64,000 nucleotides of DNA from Scandinavium manionii (GCF_024764775.1 NZ_JALIGC010000039.1:186001-250000); one strand, 5' to 3'. Shown: positions 50,759-60,305, counted from the stretch's first letter. Translations and numbers: made by a program. Notes: generated by a model from the sequence alone, not told the origin.

Positions 50759-52069
50759 ATGAGTCAGGCATTACCGCTTATCACCCGCCAGGGCGATCGC
50801 ATTGCCATTGTCAGCGGGTTACGCACGCCTTTTGCCCGCCAGGCGACGGCTTTTCACGGCATTCCCGCGATTGAACTGGGAAAAATGGTTGTCGGTGAAC
50901 TGCTGGCTCGCAGCGAAATTCCTCCTGAAGTCATCGAGCAGTTAGTTTTCGGTCAGGTCGTGCAAATGCCGGAAGCGCCAAACATCGCCCGTGAAATTGT
51001 GCTCGGCACCGGCATGAGCGTACATACCGATGCATATAGTGTCAGCCGCGCCTGCGCAACCAGCTTCCAGGCCGTCGCCAACGTCGCGGAAAGCCTGATG
51101 GCAGGCACCATTCGTGCCGGGATCGCCGGTGGGGCAGATTCCTCCTCTGTCTTGCCGATTGGCGTGAGTAAAGCGCTGGCCCGCACGCTGGTAGATGCTA
51201 ACAAAGCCCGCACGCTGGGGCAGAAACTCAAACTCTTCTCTCGTCTGCGCCTCAAAGATTTGGCCCCCGTGCCGCCTGCCGTGGCGGAGTACTCCACCGG
51301 TTTACGCATGGGCGACACCGCCGAACAAATGGCTAAAAGCTGGGGCATTACCCGTGAGCAACAGGATGCGCTGGCGCATCGCTCGCATCTTCATGCAGCC
51401 AAAGCCTGGGCCGACGGCAAGCTGGCAAACGAAGTAATGACGGCCTACTCGCCGCCGTTCCGTGAGCCATTCGCGCAGGACAACAATGTGCGGACCCATT
51501 CTTCTCTGGCAGACTACGCAAAGCTGCGTCCGGCCTTTGACCGCAAACATGGCACGGTGACTGCTGCCAACAGCACCCCGCTGACCGACGGCGCGGCGGC
51601 AGTTATTTTGATGACGGAATCTCGCGCAAAAGAGCTGGGTCTGAAGCCGCTCGGCTATCTGCGAAGCTACGCGTTTACCGCGATTGATGTCATGCAGGAT
51701 ATGCTGCTGGGGCCCGCGTGGTCCACGCCGCTGGCGCTGGAACGTGCCGGGCTGACGATGGCCGATTTAACCCTGTTTGATATGCATGAAGCCTTCGCCG
51801 CCCAGACGCTGGCGAACCTGCAACTGATGGCGAGCGAGCGCTTTGCGCGCGACGTGCTGGGCCGCAGCCATGCGACCGGTGAAGTGGACGACAGTAAATT
51901 CAACGTGCTGGGCGGATCCATTGCTTACGGACACCCTTTTGCAGCAACAGGTGCGCGCATGATCACCCAAACTCTCAATGAGCTGCGCCGTCGCGGCGGT
52001 GGCTTTGGTCTGGTGACCGCCTGTGCGGCCGGTGGTTTAGGCGCAGCCATGGTTCTGGAGGCCGAATAA
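50759..52069 (+). CDS. fadI: FadI, 3-ketoacyl-CoA thiolase (anaerobic beta-oxidation)
   Basis: A 436-residue thiolase, the same length as E. coli FadI, which cleaves 3-ketoacyl-CoA to acetyl-CoA and a shortened acyl-CoA. The nucleophilic Cys is in SRACATSFQA (about residue 99), the activating His in GGSIAYGHPFAATGARM, and the second catalytic Cys in GLVTACAAGGLGAAM. It works in a complex with FadJ, mainly on medium to long chains and without oxygen. Its stop overlaps the fadJ start (TAATGG). It has a FadR-type operator upstream. Confidence 0.96.
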   Translation: MSQALPLITRQGDRIAIVSGLRTPFARQATAFHGIPAIELGKMVVGELLARSEIPPEVIEQLVFGQVVQMPEAPNIAREIVLGTGMSVHTDAYSVSRACATSFQAVANVAESLMAGTIRAGIAGGADSSSVLPIGVSKALARTLVDANKARTLGQKLKLFSRLRLKDLAPVPPAVAEYSTGLRMGDTAEQMAKSWGITREQQDALAHRSHLHAAKAWADGKLANEVMTAYSPPFREPFAQDNNVRTHSSLADYAKLRPAFDRKHGTVTAANSTPLTDGAAAVILMTESRAKELGLKPLGYLRSYAFTAIDVMQDMLLGPAWSTPLALERAGLTMADLTLFDMHEAFAAQTLANLQLMASERFARDVLGRSHATGEVDDSKFNVLGGSIAYGHPFAATGARMITQTLNELRRRGGGFGLVTACAAGGLGAAMVLEAE

Positions 52070-54216
52070 TGGAAACGACATCCGCATTTACTCTGACCGA
52101 ACGCCTCGATAACGTGGCGGTCATTACCATCGACGTTCCTGGCGAAAAAATGAATACCCTGAAGGCCGAATTTGGCGTTCAGGTGCGGGCTATCCTCAAG
52201 CAAATCCGCGACAACAAAGCCCTGCGTGGCGTGGTGTTCATCTCCGCCAAACCGGATAACTTCATTGCCGGGGCCGACATCAACATGATTGGCAACTGTA
52301 CGTCGGCGCAGGAAGCTGAAGCGCTGGCGCGACAGGGACAGCAGATCATGGCGGAGATTCATGCTTTGCCAATCACGGTCATTGCCGCGATTCACGGCGC
52401 CTGTCTCGGGGGCGGTCTCGAGCTGGCGTTAGCCTGTCACAGCCGCATTTGCACAGATGCTGCGAAAACGGTGCTGGGCTTGCCGGAAGTCCAATTAGGC
52501 CTGCTGCCGGGTTCAGGCGGCACGCAGCGTCTGCCGCGGCTGGTTGGCATCAGCACCGCGCTGGACATGATCCTCACCGGGAAACAGCTTCGCGCCCGGC
52601 AGGCATTAAAAGTCGGTCTGGTGGATGACGTAGTACCGCACGCTATCCTTCTCGAAGCGGCAATAGAGCTGGCTAAACAGGAACGCCCGACCAGCCGACG
52701 TCTGCCGGTCCGGGAACGCATTCTGGCCGGTCCGCTGGGACGCAGTCTGGTGTTCAGCCTGGCGGCGAAAAAAACAGAACAGAAAACGCAGGGGAATTAT
52801 CCTGCCACCGGGCGCATTTTGAAGGTGCTCGAAACGGGTCTGGCGCAGGGCAGCAGCAGCGGGTATGCCGAGGAAGCCCTGGCGTTTGGCGAGTTGGCGA
52901 TGACGCCACAGTCAAAAGCACTGCGCTCTGTCTTCTTTGCCAGCACCGACGTGAAAAAGGATCCGGCGGCTAACGCCGAGCCGCAACCACTGCATTCGGC
53001 GGCGGTTCTGGGGGGGGGCCTAATGGGCGGCGGTATTGCGTTTGTCACCGCCAGCAAAGCGAAATTGCCGGTCCGTATAAAGGATATCAATGCCAACGGC
53101 ATCAACCATGCGCTGAAGTACAGCTGGGAGCTGCTTGATAAGAAGGTGCGTCGCCGCCATATCAGATCCAGTGAGCGTGACAGCCAGCTGGCGCTGATTT
53201 CTGGCACCACTGATTACAGCGGTTTTGCCCATCGTGACGTCGTGATTGAAGCGGTGTTCGAGGATTTATCCTTGAAACAACAAATGGTGGCAGAGGTGGA
53301 GGCTAACTTTGCGCCACACACTATTTTTGCCTCTAACACCTCGTCGCTGCCGATTGGCGATATTGCCGCGCAGGCGCAGCGCCCGGAACAGGTGATTGGT
53401 CTGCATTTCTTCAGCCCGGTAGAGAAAATGCCGCTGGTTGAAGTGATTCCCCATGTGGGCACATCGGAAACCACGATTGCCACCACTGTGAAGCTGGCGA
53501 AACAGCTCGGTAAAACACCGGTGGTGGTAGCGGATAAAGCCGGTTTTTACGTCAATCGCATTCTGGCGCCTTATATCAATGAGGCGATTCGGCTGCTGAC
53601 AGAGGGCGAATCCATCGAAAAAATTGATGGCGCGCTGACGAAATATGGCTTCCCGGTAGGCCCAATCCAACTTTTGGATGAGGTCGGAATCGATACTGGA
53701 ACTAAAATTATTCCAGTACTGGAAAGCGCTTACGGGGAACGTTTCAGCGCACCTGCAAATATCATTAGCGCAATTTTGAACGACGATCGCAAAGGCAGAA
53801 AAAATGGTCGCGGTTTCTATCTTTACGGCGCAAAAGGGCGTAAAAGAAAAAAACAGCCTGACCCTGCAATTTATACGCTTATTGGCGGTGGGCAGAAGGG
53901 AACGCTCTCTGGGCAACAGATTGCTGAGCGTTGCGTGATGATGATGCTCAACGAAGCCGCACGTTGCTTTGATGAGCAGGTAGTGCGTAGCGCCCGCGAT
54001 GGTGACATCGGTGCGGTGTTTGGTATTGGTTTCCCCCCCTTTTTGGGCGGCCCGTTCCGCTATATGGACAGCCTTGGTGCGGGGGAGGTCGTGGCGATTC
54101 TGCAACGCCTGACGACGCAGTATGGACCACGGTTCACGCCGTGCGACGCATTAATCAGGATGGCAGAACAGGGCCTGGCCTTTTGGCCCGTAAATGAAAC
54201 TGAGACGTTAAGTTGA
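52069..54216 (+). CDS. fadJ: FadJ, trifunctional fatty-acid oxidation alpha subunit
   Basis: A 715-residue protein with enoyl-CoA hydratase/isomerase in the first ~300 residues (SAKPDNFIAGADINMI, then GACLGGGLELALACH with catalytic Glu) and 3-hydroxyacyl-CoA dehydrogenase in the remainder (Rossmann VLGGGLMGGGIAF near residue 315, HFFSPVEKMPLVEVI with catalytic His). The C-terminal part repeats the dehydrogenase fold. It pairs with FadI. A run of nine G bases lies at 53010-53018 in the Rossmann loop codons. Length is one more than E. coli FadJ. Confidence 0.96.
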   Translation: METTSAFTLTERLDNVAVITIDVPGEKMNTLKAEFGVQVRAILKQIRDNKALRGVVFISAKPDNFIAGADINMIGNCTSAQEAEALARQGQQIMAEIHALPITVIAAIHGACLGGGLELALACHSRICTDAAKTVLGLPEVQLGLLPGSGGTQRLPRLVGISTALDMILTGKQLRARQALKVGLVDDVVPHAILLEAAIELAKQERPTSRRLPVRERILAGPLGRSLVFSLAAKKTEQKTQGNYPATGRILKVLETGLAQGSSSGYAEEALAFGELAMTPQSKALRSVFFASTDVKKDPAANAEPQPLHSAAVLGGGLMGGGIAFVTASKAKLPVRIKDINANGINHALKYSWELLDKKVRRRHIRSSERDSQLALISGTTDYSGFAHRDVVIEAVFEDLSLKQQMVAEVEANFAPHTIFASNTSSLPIGDIAAQAQRPEQVIGLHFFSPVEKMPLVEVIPHVGTSETTIATTVKLAKQLGKTPVVVADKAGFYVNRILAPYINEAIRLLTEGESIEKIDGALTKYGFPVGPIQLLDEVGIDTGTKIIPVLESAYGERFSAPANIISAILNDDRKGRKNGRGFYLYGAKGRKRKKQPDPAIYTLIGGGQKGTLSGQQIAERCVMMMLNEAARCFDEQVVRSARDGDIGAVFGIGFPPFLGGPFRYMDSLGAGEVVAILQRLTTQYGPRFTPCDALIRMAEQGLAFWPVNETETLS

Positions 54217-54422
54217 GGTCAAATAAAGGTAAATCCAAGAGAGGCATAACGCTGTTGTATGGTTATTTTGTAAACAGAGATTGACTATACTTACGCCATT
54301 AAGGTAAAAAACAGCGTTTCATTCATCGAATGGATCAGGCACAATGCCCGACCACCGAATAGACAGCGTACTTTGTACGTGTGTTTTTCCCCGGTGCTTC
54401 TGGTTAACAAAAGCGGTGCAAT

Positions 54423-54908
54423 ATGCAAGTTTTTATTATGCGTCACGGCGACGCTGCCCTCGATGCAGCCAGCGACTCGGTTCGTCCCCTTACCACTTGT
54501 GGTTGCGATGAATCCCGTCAGATGGCGAACTGGCTGAAAGGTCAAAAAGTGGATATTGAGCGCGTTTTGGTCAGCCCGTTCTTACGAGCAGAGCAAACGC
54601 TGGATGTGGTGGGGGAGTGCATGAACCTGCCAAAAGAGATCGATGTCCTGCCGGAACTCACGCCTTGCGGCGATGTGGGGCTGGTAAGCGCCTATTTGCA
54701 GGCGCTGGCGAACGAAGGTGTTGCCTCTGCGTTGGTGGTTTCCCACCTGCCGCTGGTCGGCTACCTGGTGTCTGAGCTCTGCCCGAGTGAAGCTCCGCCG
54801 ATGTTCTCGACATCCGCCATTGCGAACGTCACGCTTGATGCTAATGGGCAAGGCCAGTTTAACTGGCAGATGAGCCCGTGCAATTTGAAGATGGCTAAAG
54901 CCATCTGA
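54423..54908 (+). CDS. sixA: SixA, phosphohistidine phosphatase
   Basis: A 161-residue histidine phosphatase of the RHG family, the same length as E. coli SixA. The catalytic motif MRHGDA has its nucleophilic His at residue 8, and the second His is in VVSHLPLVGY. SixA removes phosphate from the nitrogen-PTS protein NPr in E. coli; an older report linked it to the ArcB Hpt domain. It has its own gap of about 200 bases upstream, where no gene is visible. Confidence 0.94.
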   Translation: MQVFIMRHGDAALDAASDSVRPLTTCGCDESRQMANWLKGQKVDIERVLVSPFLRAEQTLDVVGECMNLPKEIDVLPELTPCGDVGLVSAYLQALANEGVASALVVSHLPLVGYLVSELCPSEAPPMFSTSAIANVTLDANGQGQFNWQMSPCNLKMAKAI

Positions 54909-54913
54909 GTAAA

Positions 54914-54948
54914 AGGCGGGTGAGCCGTGCGCTTCCCGCCATTTTTAC
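54914..54948. terminator. Terminator between sixA and smrB
   Basis: GGCGGG and CCCGCC arms around the loop TGAGCCGTGCGCTT, then ATTTTTAC; six bases after the sixA stop. Convergent with smrB. Confidence 0.65.
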
Positions 54949-54974
54949 CTGTCACTTCTCCCCGCGTCGTTTTC

Positions 54975-55526
54975 CTACGGTAATTCTGGTGGCTGCCACT
55001 CTTCCACTTCAATCAACACCACCAATGCGGCGTCTCCGCCATACTCTTTTGGTGCCTGATGAAACGCCATCACGTGCGGGTGCTGTGCCAGCCACAGCGG
55101 CGTCTGCTGCTTCAGAATATGTTTCCCGTGCCCGTGCATCACGCAGGCACAAAACACATGTTCACGACGACAAGCCGCAATCAACGCACCTAATTCCTGT
55201 TTGGCCTGCATCTGGGTCAACCCGTGCAAATCAAGATACAGCTCCGGGGAATAATCCCCACGGCGCAGTTTCTTTGCCTCAAAATGGCTCACGTCCGCGC
55301 GCACGTATTTCATCGCGCCTTCGGTGTTCAGCAGCGGCTGAAACTCATCGGAAAAATAGTGGCTGTTATCGGCCTGTTCCTGAAGCAAACGCTTCACCGG
55401 CACTTCAGTGATTTTCTTACGCGCCGGGCGATGGACAATAGTGTCCTGCTTAATCTTGCGGGTGCCGGTCATCAGTTGACGGAACAGCGCCTGATCCTCT
55501 TCGCTCAGTGAGGTTTTCTTTTTCAT
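54975..55526 (-). CDS. smrB: SmrB (YfcN), ribosome-collision endonuclease
   Basis: A 183-residue Smr-domain protein, the same length as E. coli YfcN. The C-terminal Smr domain carries DLHGLTQMQAKQEL and VMHGHGKHILKQQ, with the His residues of the endonuclease site. SmrB cuts mRNA between collided ribosomes and starts rescue of stalled translation. The N-terminal ~90 residues are charged and flexible and help dock on the ribosome. It is divergent from prmB with a 163-base gap. AGATG-type spacing precedes the ATG. Confidence 0.93.
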   Translation of the reverse strand: MKKKTSLSEEDQALFRQLMTGTRKIKQDTIVHRPARKKITEVPVKRLLQEQADNSHYFSDEFQPLLNTEGAMKYVRADVSHFEAKKLRRGDYSPELYLDLHGLTQMQAKQELGALIAACRREHVFCACVMHGHGKHILKQQTPLWLAQHPHVMAFHQAPKEYGGDAALVVLIEVEEWQPPELP

Positions 55527-55689
55527 TCTTTCATCTCATTTTCGCTTTGCGACAGTTTACCCGACTCTCTTCGCTTACGGGCAGTGAAAACGCATTTTTC
55601 CCCGCTCTCATGACGCAAGAATGCTGATTTATCGGCGTCTTCATGGCAAACTAGCCGCCGAATTTCAGCGATGGGCCCTGGAGGGGAAA

Positions 55690-56622
55690 GTGGATAAAAT
55701 TTTTGTCGATGAAGCAGTCAATGAGCTGCATACCATTCAGGATATGTTGCGTTGGTCGGTGAGCCGCTTTAGCGCCGCGGGTATCTGGTATGGTCATGGC
55801 ACGGACAACCCGTGGGATGAGGCGGTTCAGCTGGTGCTGCCGTCACTCTATTTACCGCTGGATATTCCGGAAGACATGCATACTGCGCGTCTGACCTCCA
55901 GTGAAAAACACCGTATCGTTGAGCGCGTGATTCGCCGCGTCAACGAGCGCATTCCCGTCTCCTATCTGACCAACAAAGCCTGGTTCTGCGGCCACGAATT
56001 CTACGTGGATGAACGCGTGCTGGTGCCACGCTCGCCGATCGGTGAGCTCATCAACAACCGTTTTGCCGGCCTGATTGCGCATCAGCCTGAGCATATTCTG
56101 GATATGTGTACCGGCAGTGGCTGCATCGCTATCGCCTGTGCGTACGCTTTCCCGGAAGCGGAAGTCGACGGCGTCGATATCTCCCCGGATGCGCTGGCGG
56201 TGGCTGAGCAAAATATCGAAGATCACGGCCTCATCCATCACGTCACGCCAATCCGTTCTGACCTGTTCCGTGACCTGCCGAAAGTGCAGTACGACCTGAT
56301 TGTCACCAATCCGCCGTATGTTGATGCGGAAGACATGGCCGACCTGCCGAACGAATATCGCCACGAGCCTGAACTCGGCCTGGCATCCGGCTCTGATGGC
56401 CTGAAGCTGACGCGACGTATTCTTGGCAATGCGCCTGATTACCTGACTGACGACGGTATTCTGATTTGTGAAGTCGGTAACAGCATGGTACATCTGATAG
56501 AGCAGTATCCTGACGTTCCGTTCACCTGGCTTGAGTTTGATAACGGCGGCGACGGCGTCTTCATGCTCACCAAAGCGCAGCTTCTGGCTGCCCATGAACA
56601 CTTCAGCATCTATAAAGATTAA
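55690..56622 (+). CDS. prmB: PrmB, N5-glutamine methyltransferase for ribosomal protein uL3
   Basis: A 310-residue SAM-dependent methyltransferase that methylates the side-chain amide of Gln150 of ribosomal protein L3. The SAM motif LDMCTGSGCIAIACA is near residue 140 and the substrate-binding NPPY in IVTNPPYVDAEDM is near residue 210. The start is GTG at 55690 (VDKIFVDEAVNEL), preceded by GGAGG at 55679-55683; this gives 310 residues as in E. coli. An in-frame ATG at 55621 would add 23 residues not found in E. coli. It is followed by aroC after 21 bases. Confidence 0.94.
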   Translation: MDKIFVDEAVNELHTIQDMLRWSVSRFSAAGIWYGHGTDNPWDEAVQLVLPSLYLPLDIPEDMHTARLTSSEKHRIVERVIRRVNERIPVSYLTNKAWFCGHEFYVDERVLVPRSPIGELINNRFAGLIAHQPEHILDMCTGSGCIAIACAYAFPEAEVDGVDISPDALAVAEQNIEDHGLIHHVTPIRSDLFRDLPKVQYDLIVTNPPYVDAEDMADLPNEYRHEPELGLASGSDGLKLTRRILGNAPDYLTDDGILICEVGNSMVHLIEQYPDVPFTWLEFDNGGDGVFMLTKAQLLAAHEHFSIYKD

Positions 56623-56643
56623 TTAAAATTCGACGGGGCTGTG

Positions 56644-57729
56644 ATGGCAGGAAATACAATTGGACAACTCTTTCGCGTAACCACCTTTGGCGAATCTCAC
56701 GGTGTGGCTCTTGGCTGCATCGTCGACGGCGTGCCGCCGGGCATTCCTCTGACGGAAGCTGATCTGCAGCACGATCTCGACAGACGTCGTCCGGGAACCT
56801 CGCGTTACACCACCCAGCGTCGCGAACCGGACCAGGTTAAAATCCTGTCTGGCGTGTTTGAAGGCGTAACCACCGGCACCAGTATTGGGCTGCTGATTGA
56901 GAACACCGATCAGCGCTCCCAGGATTACAGTGCCATCAAAGATGTATTCCGCCCGGGCCACGCTGATTACACCTACGAACAAAAGTACGGCCTGCGCGAC
57001 TATCGCGGCGGTGGCCGTTCTTCCGCTCGCGAAACTGCGATGCGCGTAGCGGCAGGGGCTATCGCTAAAAAATACCTCGCTGAGAAATTCGGCGTGGTTA
57101 TCCGCGGCTGTATGACCCAAATGGGTGATATTCCGCTGGAAATTAAAGACTGGAGCCAGGTGGAACAGAATCCGTTCTTCTGCCCGGATCCGGATAAAAT
57201 CGATGCGCTTGATGAACTGATGCGCGGCCTGAAAAAAGAAGGCGACTCGATTGGGGCGAAAATCACTGTGGTCGCTGACGGCGTGCCGCCGGGTCTCGGT
57301 GAGCCGGTCTTTGACCGCCTGGATGCCGATATCGCGCATGCGCTGATGAGCATCAATGCGGTGAAAGGCGTTGAAATTGGCGACGGTTTTGATGTTGTCA
57401 GCCTGCGCGGTAGCCAAAACCGTGATGAAATCACTAAAGACGGTTTCCAGAGTAACCACGCTGGCGGTGTACTCGGCGGGATCAGCAGCGGGCAGCAAAT
57501 CATCGCCCACATGGCGCTAAAACCAACGTCGAGCATCACCGTGCCGGGCCATACCATCAATCGTTTTGGCGAAGAAGTCGAGATGGTAACCAAAGGCCGT
57601 CACGATCCTTGTGTGGGGATCCGCGCAGTGCCGATTGCCGAAGCGATGTTAGCTATTGTGCTGATGGATCATCTGCTGCGCCAGCGTGCGCAAAATGCGG
57701 ATGTCACCACCACGCTGCCTCGCTGGTAA
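56644..57729 (+). CDS. aroC: AroC, chorismate synthase
   Basis: A 361-residue enzyme, the same length as E. coli AroC, which makes chorismate from EPSP with reduced FMN, the last shared step to aromatic amino acids, folate and quinones. Signature motifs are GESHGVALGCIVDGVPPG near residue 15 and DYRGGGRSSARETA near residue 125, plus SNHAGGVLGGISSG near 275. The ATG at 56644 is chosen over a GTG one codon earlier because it matches E. coli. It lies between prmB and mepA in one direction. Confidence 0.97.
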   Translation: MAGNTIGQLFRVTTFGESHGVALGCIVDGVPPGIPLTEADLQHDLDRRRPGTSRYTTQRREPDQVKILSGVFEGVTTGTSIGLLIENTDQRSQDYSAIKDVFRPGHADYTYEQKYGLRDYRGGGRSSARETAMRVAAGAIAKKYLAEKFGVVIRGCMTQMGDIPLEIKDWSQVEQNPFFCPDPDKIDALDELMRGLKKEGDSIGAKITVVADGVPPGLGEPVFDRLDADIAHALMSINAVKGVEIGDGFDVVSLRGSQNRDEITKDGFQSNHAGGVLGGISSGQQIIAHMALKPTSSITVPGHTINRFGEEVEMVTKGRHDPCVGIRAVPIAEAMLAIVLMDHLLRQRAQNADVTTTLPRW

Positions 57730-57752
57730 CGTTCTCCAGGGATTGCGGGAAA

Positions 57753-58577
57753 ATGAAAAAAATCGTCATTGCGCTGCTGACTTTACTGGTAAGCCACGCG
57801 GGGTTCGCCGCCACGCCGTGGCAAAAAATCACCCAGCCAATTCCGGGCACTGCCCAGTCGATTGGGGCTTTTGCCAATGGTTGTATCGTCGGCGCGGAAG
57901 GTTTGCCGCTGCGCTCCGATAACTATCAAGTGATGCGTACCGATCAGCGTCGCTACTTTGGTCATCCGGATTTGATTCTGTTCATTCAGCGGCTCAGCAA
58001 TCAGGTGCACAACCTGGGACTGGGCACGATGCTGATTGGCGATATGGGCATGCCGGCGGGTGGGCGTTTCAATGGCGGTCACGCCAGTCATCAGTCGGGG
58101 CTGGATGTCGACATTTTCCTGCAACTTCCACAAACCCGCTGGACCTCCGCGCAGTTGTTAAAGCCGCAGGCGCTTGATTTAGTGGCGGCAAATGGCAAAC
58201 ACGTGGTGCCGTCGCTGTGGTCGCCGCAAATCAGTGCGCTTATCAAACTGGCGGCCAAAGATAACGATGTGACGCGCATTTTCGTCAACCCGGCTATCAA
58301 ACAGCAACTGTGTCTGGATGCGGGTACCGATCGCGACTGGCTGCGTAAAGTGCGTCCGTGGTTCCAGCATCGTGCCCACATGCACGTGCGTTTACGCTGT
58401 CCGGCGGGGAGCCTTGAGTGTGAAGATCAGGCGCCACCTCCACCGGGGGATGGCTGTGGTGCAGAACTGCAAAGCTGGTTCGAGCCACCGAAACCGGGAA
58501 CAACCAAACCTGTGAAGAAAACGCCGCCACCGTTGCCGCGTTCTTGCCAGGCGCTACTGGATGAGCATGTCCTTTAA
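57753..58577 (+). CDS. mepA: MepA, penicillin-insensitive murein endopeptidase
   Basis: A 274-residue periplasmic enzyme, the same length as E. coli MepA. The signal peptide (MKKIVIALLTLLVSHAGFA|ATPW) is followed by a LAS-type metallopeptidase domain. The zinc ligands are in GGHASHQSGLDVDIF (His and Asp) and HRAHMHVRLRC (His). Cysteines along the chain (CIVGAEG, CLDAGTD, CPAGSLECED, CGAELQ, CQALLD) match the three disulfides of the E. coli enzyme. It cuts D-Ala-mDAP cross-links. Its stop overlaps the next start (TAATGG). Confidence 0.95.
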   Translation: MKKIVIALLTLLVSHAGFAATPWQKITQPIPGTAQSIGAFANGCIVGAEGLPLRSDNYQVMRTDQRRYFGHPDLILFIQRLSNQVHNLGLGTMLIGDMGMPAGGRFNGGHASHQSGLDVDIFLQLPQTRWTSAQLLKPQALDLVAANGKHVVPSLWSPQISALIKLAAKDNDVTRIFVNPAIKQQLCLDAGTDRDWLRKVRPWFQHRAHMHVRLRCPAGSLECEDQAPPPPGDGCGAELQSWFEPPKPGTTKPVKKTPPPLPRSCQALLDEHVL

Positions 58578-59386
58578 TGGAACATTTCACTGAGATCTTT
58601 ATGGTGTCACCGCTGTTGCTGGTGGCACTTTTCTTTATCGCGCTACTGGCCGGATTTATTGACTCTCTGGCAGGCGGCGGCGGTCTGCTGACCATTCCGG
58701 CATTGTTGGCGGTAGGTATGTCTCCGGCAAACGCCCTGGCAACCAACAAACTGCAGGCTTGCGGCGGGTCACTGTCATCTTCGCTCTATTTTGTTCGCCG
58801 CAAAGTTGTCAGCCTGGCGGACCAAAAACTCAATATTCTGATGACCTTTATTGGCTCAATGAGCGGGGCGCTGCTGGTTCAGCACGTGCAGTCCGACGTT
58901 CTGCGTCAGATCCTGCCGCTGCTGGTGATTGGCATCGGCCTGTATTTCCTGTTGATGCCCAGGCTCGGCGAAGAAGACCGCCAGCGTCGCCTGCACGGGC
59001 TGCCGTTTGCACTGGTCGCCGGTGGCTGTGTCGGTTTCTATGACGGCTTTTTCGGCCCCGGAGCGGGTTCATTTTATGCGCTGGCGTTTGTGACGCTGGC
59101 TGGTTTTAATCTCGCCAAATCTACCGCGCACGCAAAAGTGCTGAACGCCACCTCAAACGTGGGCGGTTTGTTGCTGTTTATCATTGGCGGTAAGGTGATT
59201 TGGGGAACCGGTTTTGTGATGATGGCAGGACAATTTTTAGGGGCGCGAATGGGATCGCGACTGGTGCTCAGCAAAGGACAAACGCTGATCCGGCCGATGA
59301 TCGTCATCGTTTCGGCGGTGATGAGCGCTAAACTTCTCTATGACAGTCACGGGGCGGAGATCCTCCAGTGGTTGGGAATTCATTAA
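58577..59386 (+). CDS. yfcA: YfcA, TSUP/TauE-family inner-membrane protein
   Basis: A 269-residue membrane protein with about eight hydrophobic segments, of the TSUP (TauE/SafE) family. The two family repeats show as GFIDSLAGGGGLLTIPALLA near residue 25 and FYDGFFGPGAGSFYALAFV near residue 155. TSUP proteins export sulfur-containing anions or similar compounds; the substrate of YfcA is not known. It overlaps mepA and epmC by one base at each end, so the three are translationally coupled. Confidence 0.93.
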   Translation: MEHFTEIFMVSPLLLVALFFIALLAGFIDSLAGGGGLLTIPALLAVGMSPANALATNKLQACGGSLSSSLYFVRRKVVSLADQKLNILMTFIGSMSGALLVQHVQSDVLRQILPLLVIGIGLYFLLMPRLGEEDRQRRLHGLPFALVAGGCVGFYDGFFGPGAGSFYALAFVTLAGFNLAKSTAHAKVLNATSNVGGLLLFIIGGKVIWGTGFVMMAGQFLGARMGSRLVLSKGQTLIRPMIVIVSAVMSAKLLYDSHGAEILQWLGIH

Positions 59387-59931
59387 TGCAACAACACCAT
59401 TTTCAGCAGCTGATCGACATATTCGATAGCTGTTTTGCTGATGATTTTAATACCCGTCTGATTTCAGGCGAAGACGAACCGATTTATCTTCCTGCTGATG
59501 ACGATGCGCCGTACAACCGCATCGTCTTTGCGCACGGCTTTTATGCCAGCGCCCTGCACGAGATTTCGCACTGGTGTATTGCCGGTGCCGAGCGCCGCAA
59601 GCGGGTGGATTTCGGTTACTGGTACTGCCCGGATGGACGCGATGCGAAAACGCAGGGTCAGTTCGAAGATGTGGAAGTTAAGCCACAGGCGTTCGACTGG
59701 CTGTTTTGCGTCGCCGCAGGTTTTCCGTTCAACGTGAGCTGCGACAATCTCGAAGGGGATGTTGAGCCTGACCGCATCGTATTCCAGCGTCGGGTTCATG
59801 CACAGGTGATGACGTATCTCGCGGAAGGGATCCCGGCGCGTCCGGCGCGCTTCATCGCGGCATTGCAAAAATATTATCAAACGCCGACGTTAACGGCGGA
59901 ACACTTCCCCTGGCCGGAAGATCTAAATTGA
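59386..59931 (+). CDS. epmC: EpmC (YfcM), elongation factor P hydroxylase
   Basis: A 181-residue enzyme that hydroxylates the beta-lysylated Lys34 of elongation factor P, the last step of EF-P modification after EpmA and EpmB. The metal site is in ALHEISHWCIAG near residue 65, and the surrounding NRIVFAHGFYASALHEISHW is highly conserved. Length is one less than E. coli EpmC. The ATG at 59386 overlaps the yfcA stop (TAATG) and is preferred over an in-frame ATG at 59368. Confidence 0.93.
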   Translation: MQQHHFQQLIDIFDSCFADDFNTRLISGEDEPIYLPADDDAPYNRIVFAHGFYASALHEISHWCIAGAERRKRVDFGYWYCPDGRDAKTQGQFEDVEVKPQAFDWLFCVAAGFPFNVSCDNLEGDVEPDRIVFQRRVHAQVMTYLAEGIPARPARFIAALQKYYQTPTLTAEHFPWPEDLN

Positions 59932-59940
59932 GGAAAGAAG

Positions 59941-60219
59941 ATGATCGCAGAATTTGAATCGCGCATTCTGGCGTTAATTGATGACATGGTAGAGCACGCC
60001 AGCGACGATGAACTGTTTGCCAGCGGCTACCTCCGCGGCCACCTGACGCTTGCGGTCGCAGATCTGGAAGCGGGTGATGATCACTCTCCGGAAGCGGTGT
60101 ACGAAAAAGTGACCCAGAGCCTGGAAAAAGCGATTCACGCTGGTGAACTGAACCCGCGCGATCAGGCGCTGGTGCTCGGCATGTGGGATACGTTGTTCCA
60201 GAAGGCAAAATTTAAATAA
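59941..60219 (+). CDS. yfcL: YfcL, small acidic protein
   Basis: A 92-residue acidic protein matching E. coli YfcL in length. It is mainly alpha-helical, with SDDELFASGYLRGHLTLAVADLE in the first half and QALVLGMWDTLFQKAKFK at the end. It has no signal or membrane segment and its function is unknown. GAGG at 59932 and the 9-base gap after epmC suggest one operon mepA-yfcA-epmC-yfcL. Confidence 0.9.
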   Translation: MIAEFESRILALIDDMVEHASDDELFASGYLRGHLTLAVADLEAGDDHSPEAVYEKVTQSLEKAIHAGELNPRDQALVLGMWDTLFQKAKFK

Positions 60220-60233
60220 GTTTGAGATGAAAA

Positions 60234-60303
60234 TGCCTGGCGGCACTGCGTTTGCACGGACCTACAGGACATTGTAGGCCGGGTAAGCGTAGCGCCACCC
60301 GGC
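60234..60303. repeat. BIME: two inverted REP units
   Basis: The sequence reads GCCTGGCGGCACTGCG then TTTGCACGGACCTACAGGAC, followed by TGTAGGCCGGGTAAGCGTAG and CGCCACCCGGC. These are two head-to-head REP units, a classic enterobacterial BIME, right after the yfcL stop. Confidence 0.88.
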
Positions 60304-60305
60304 GA

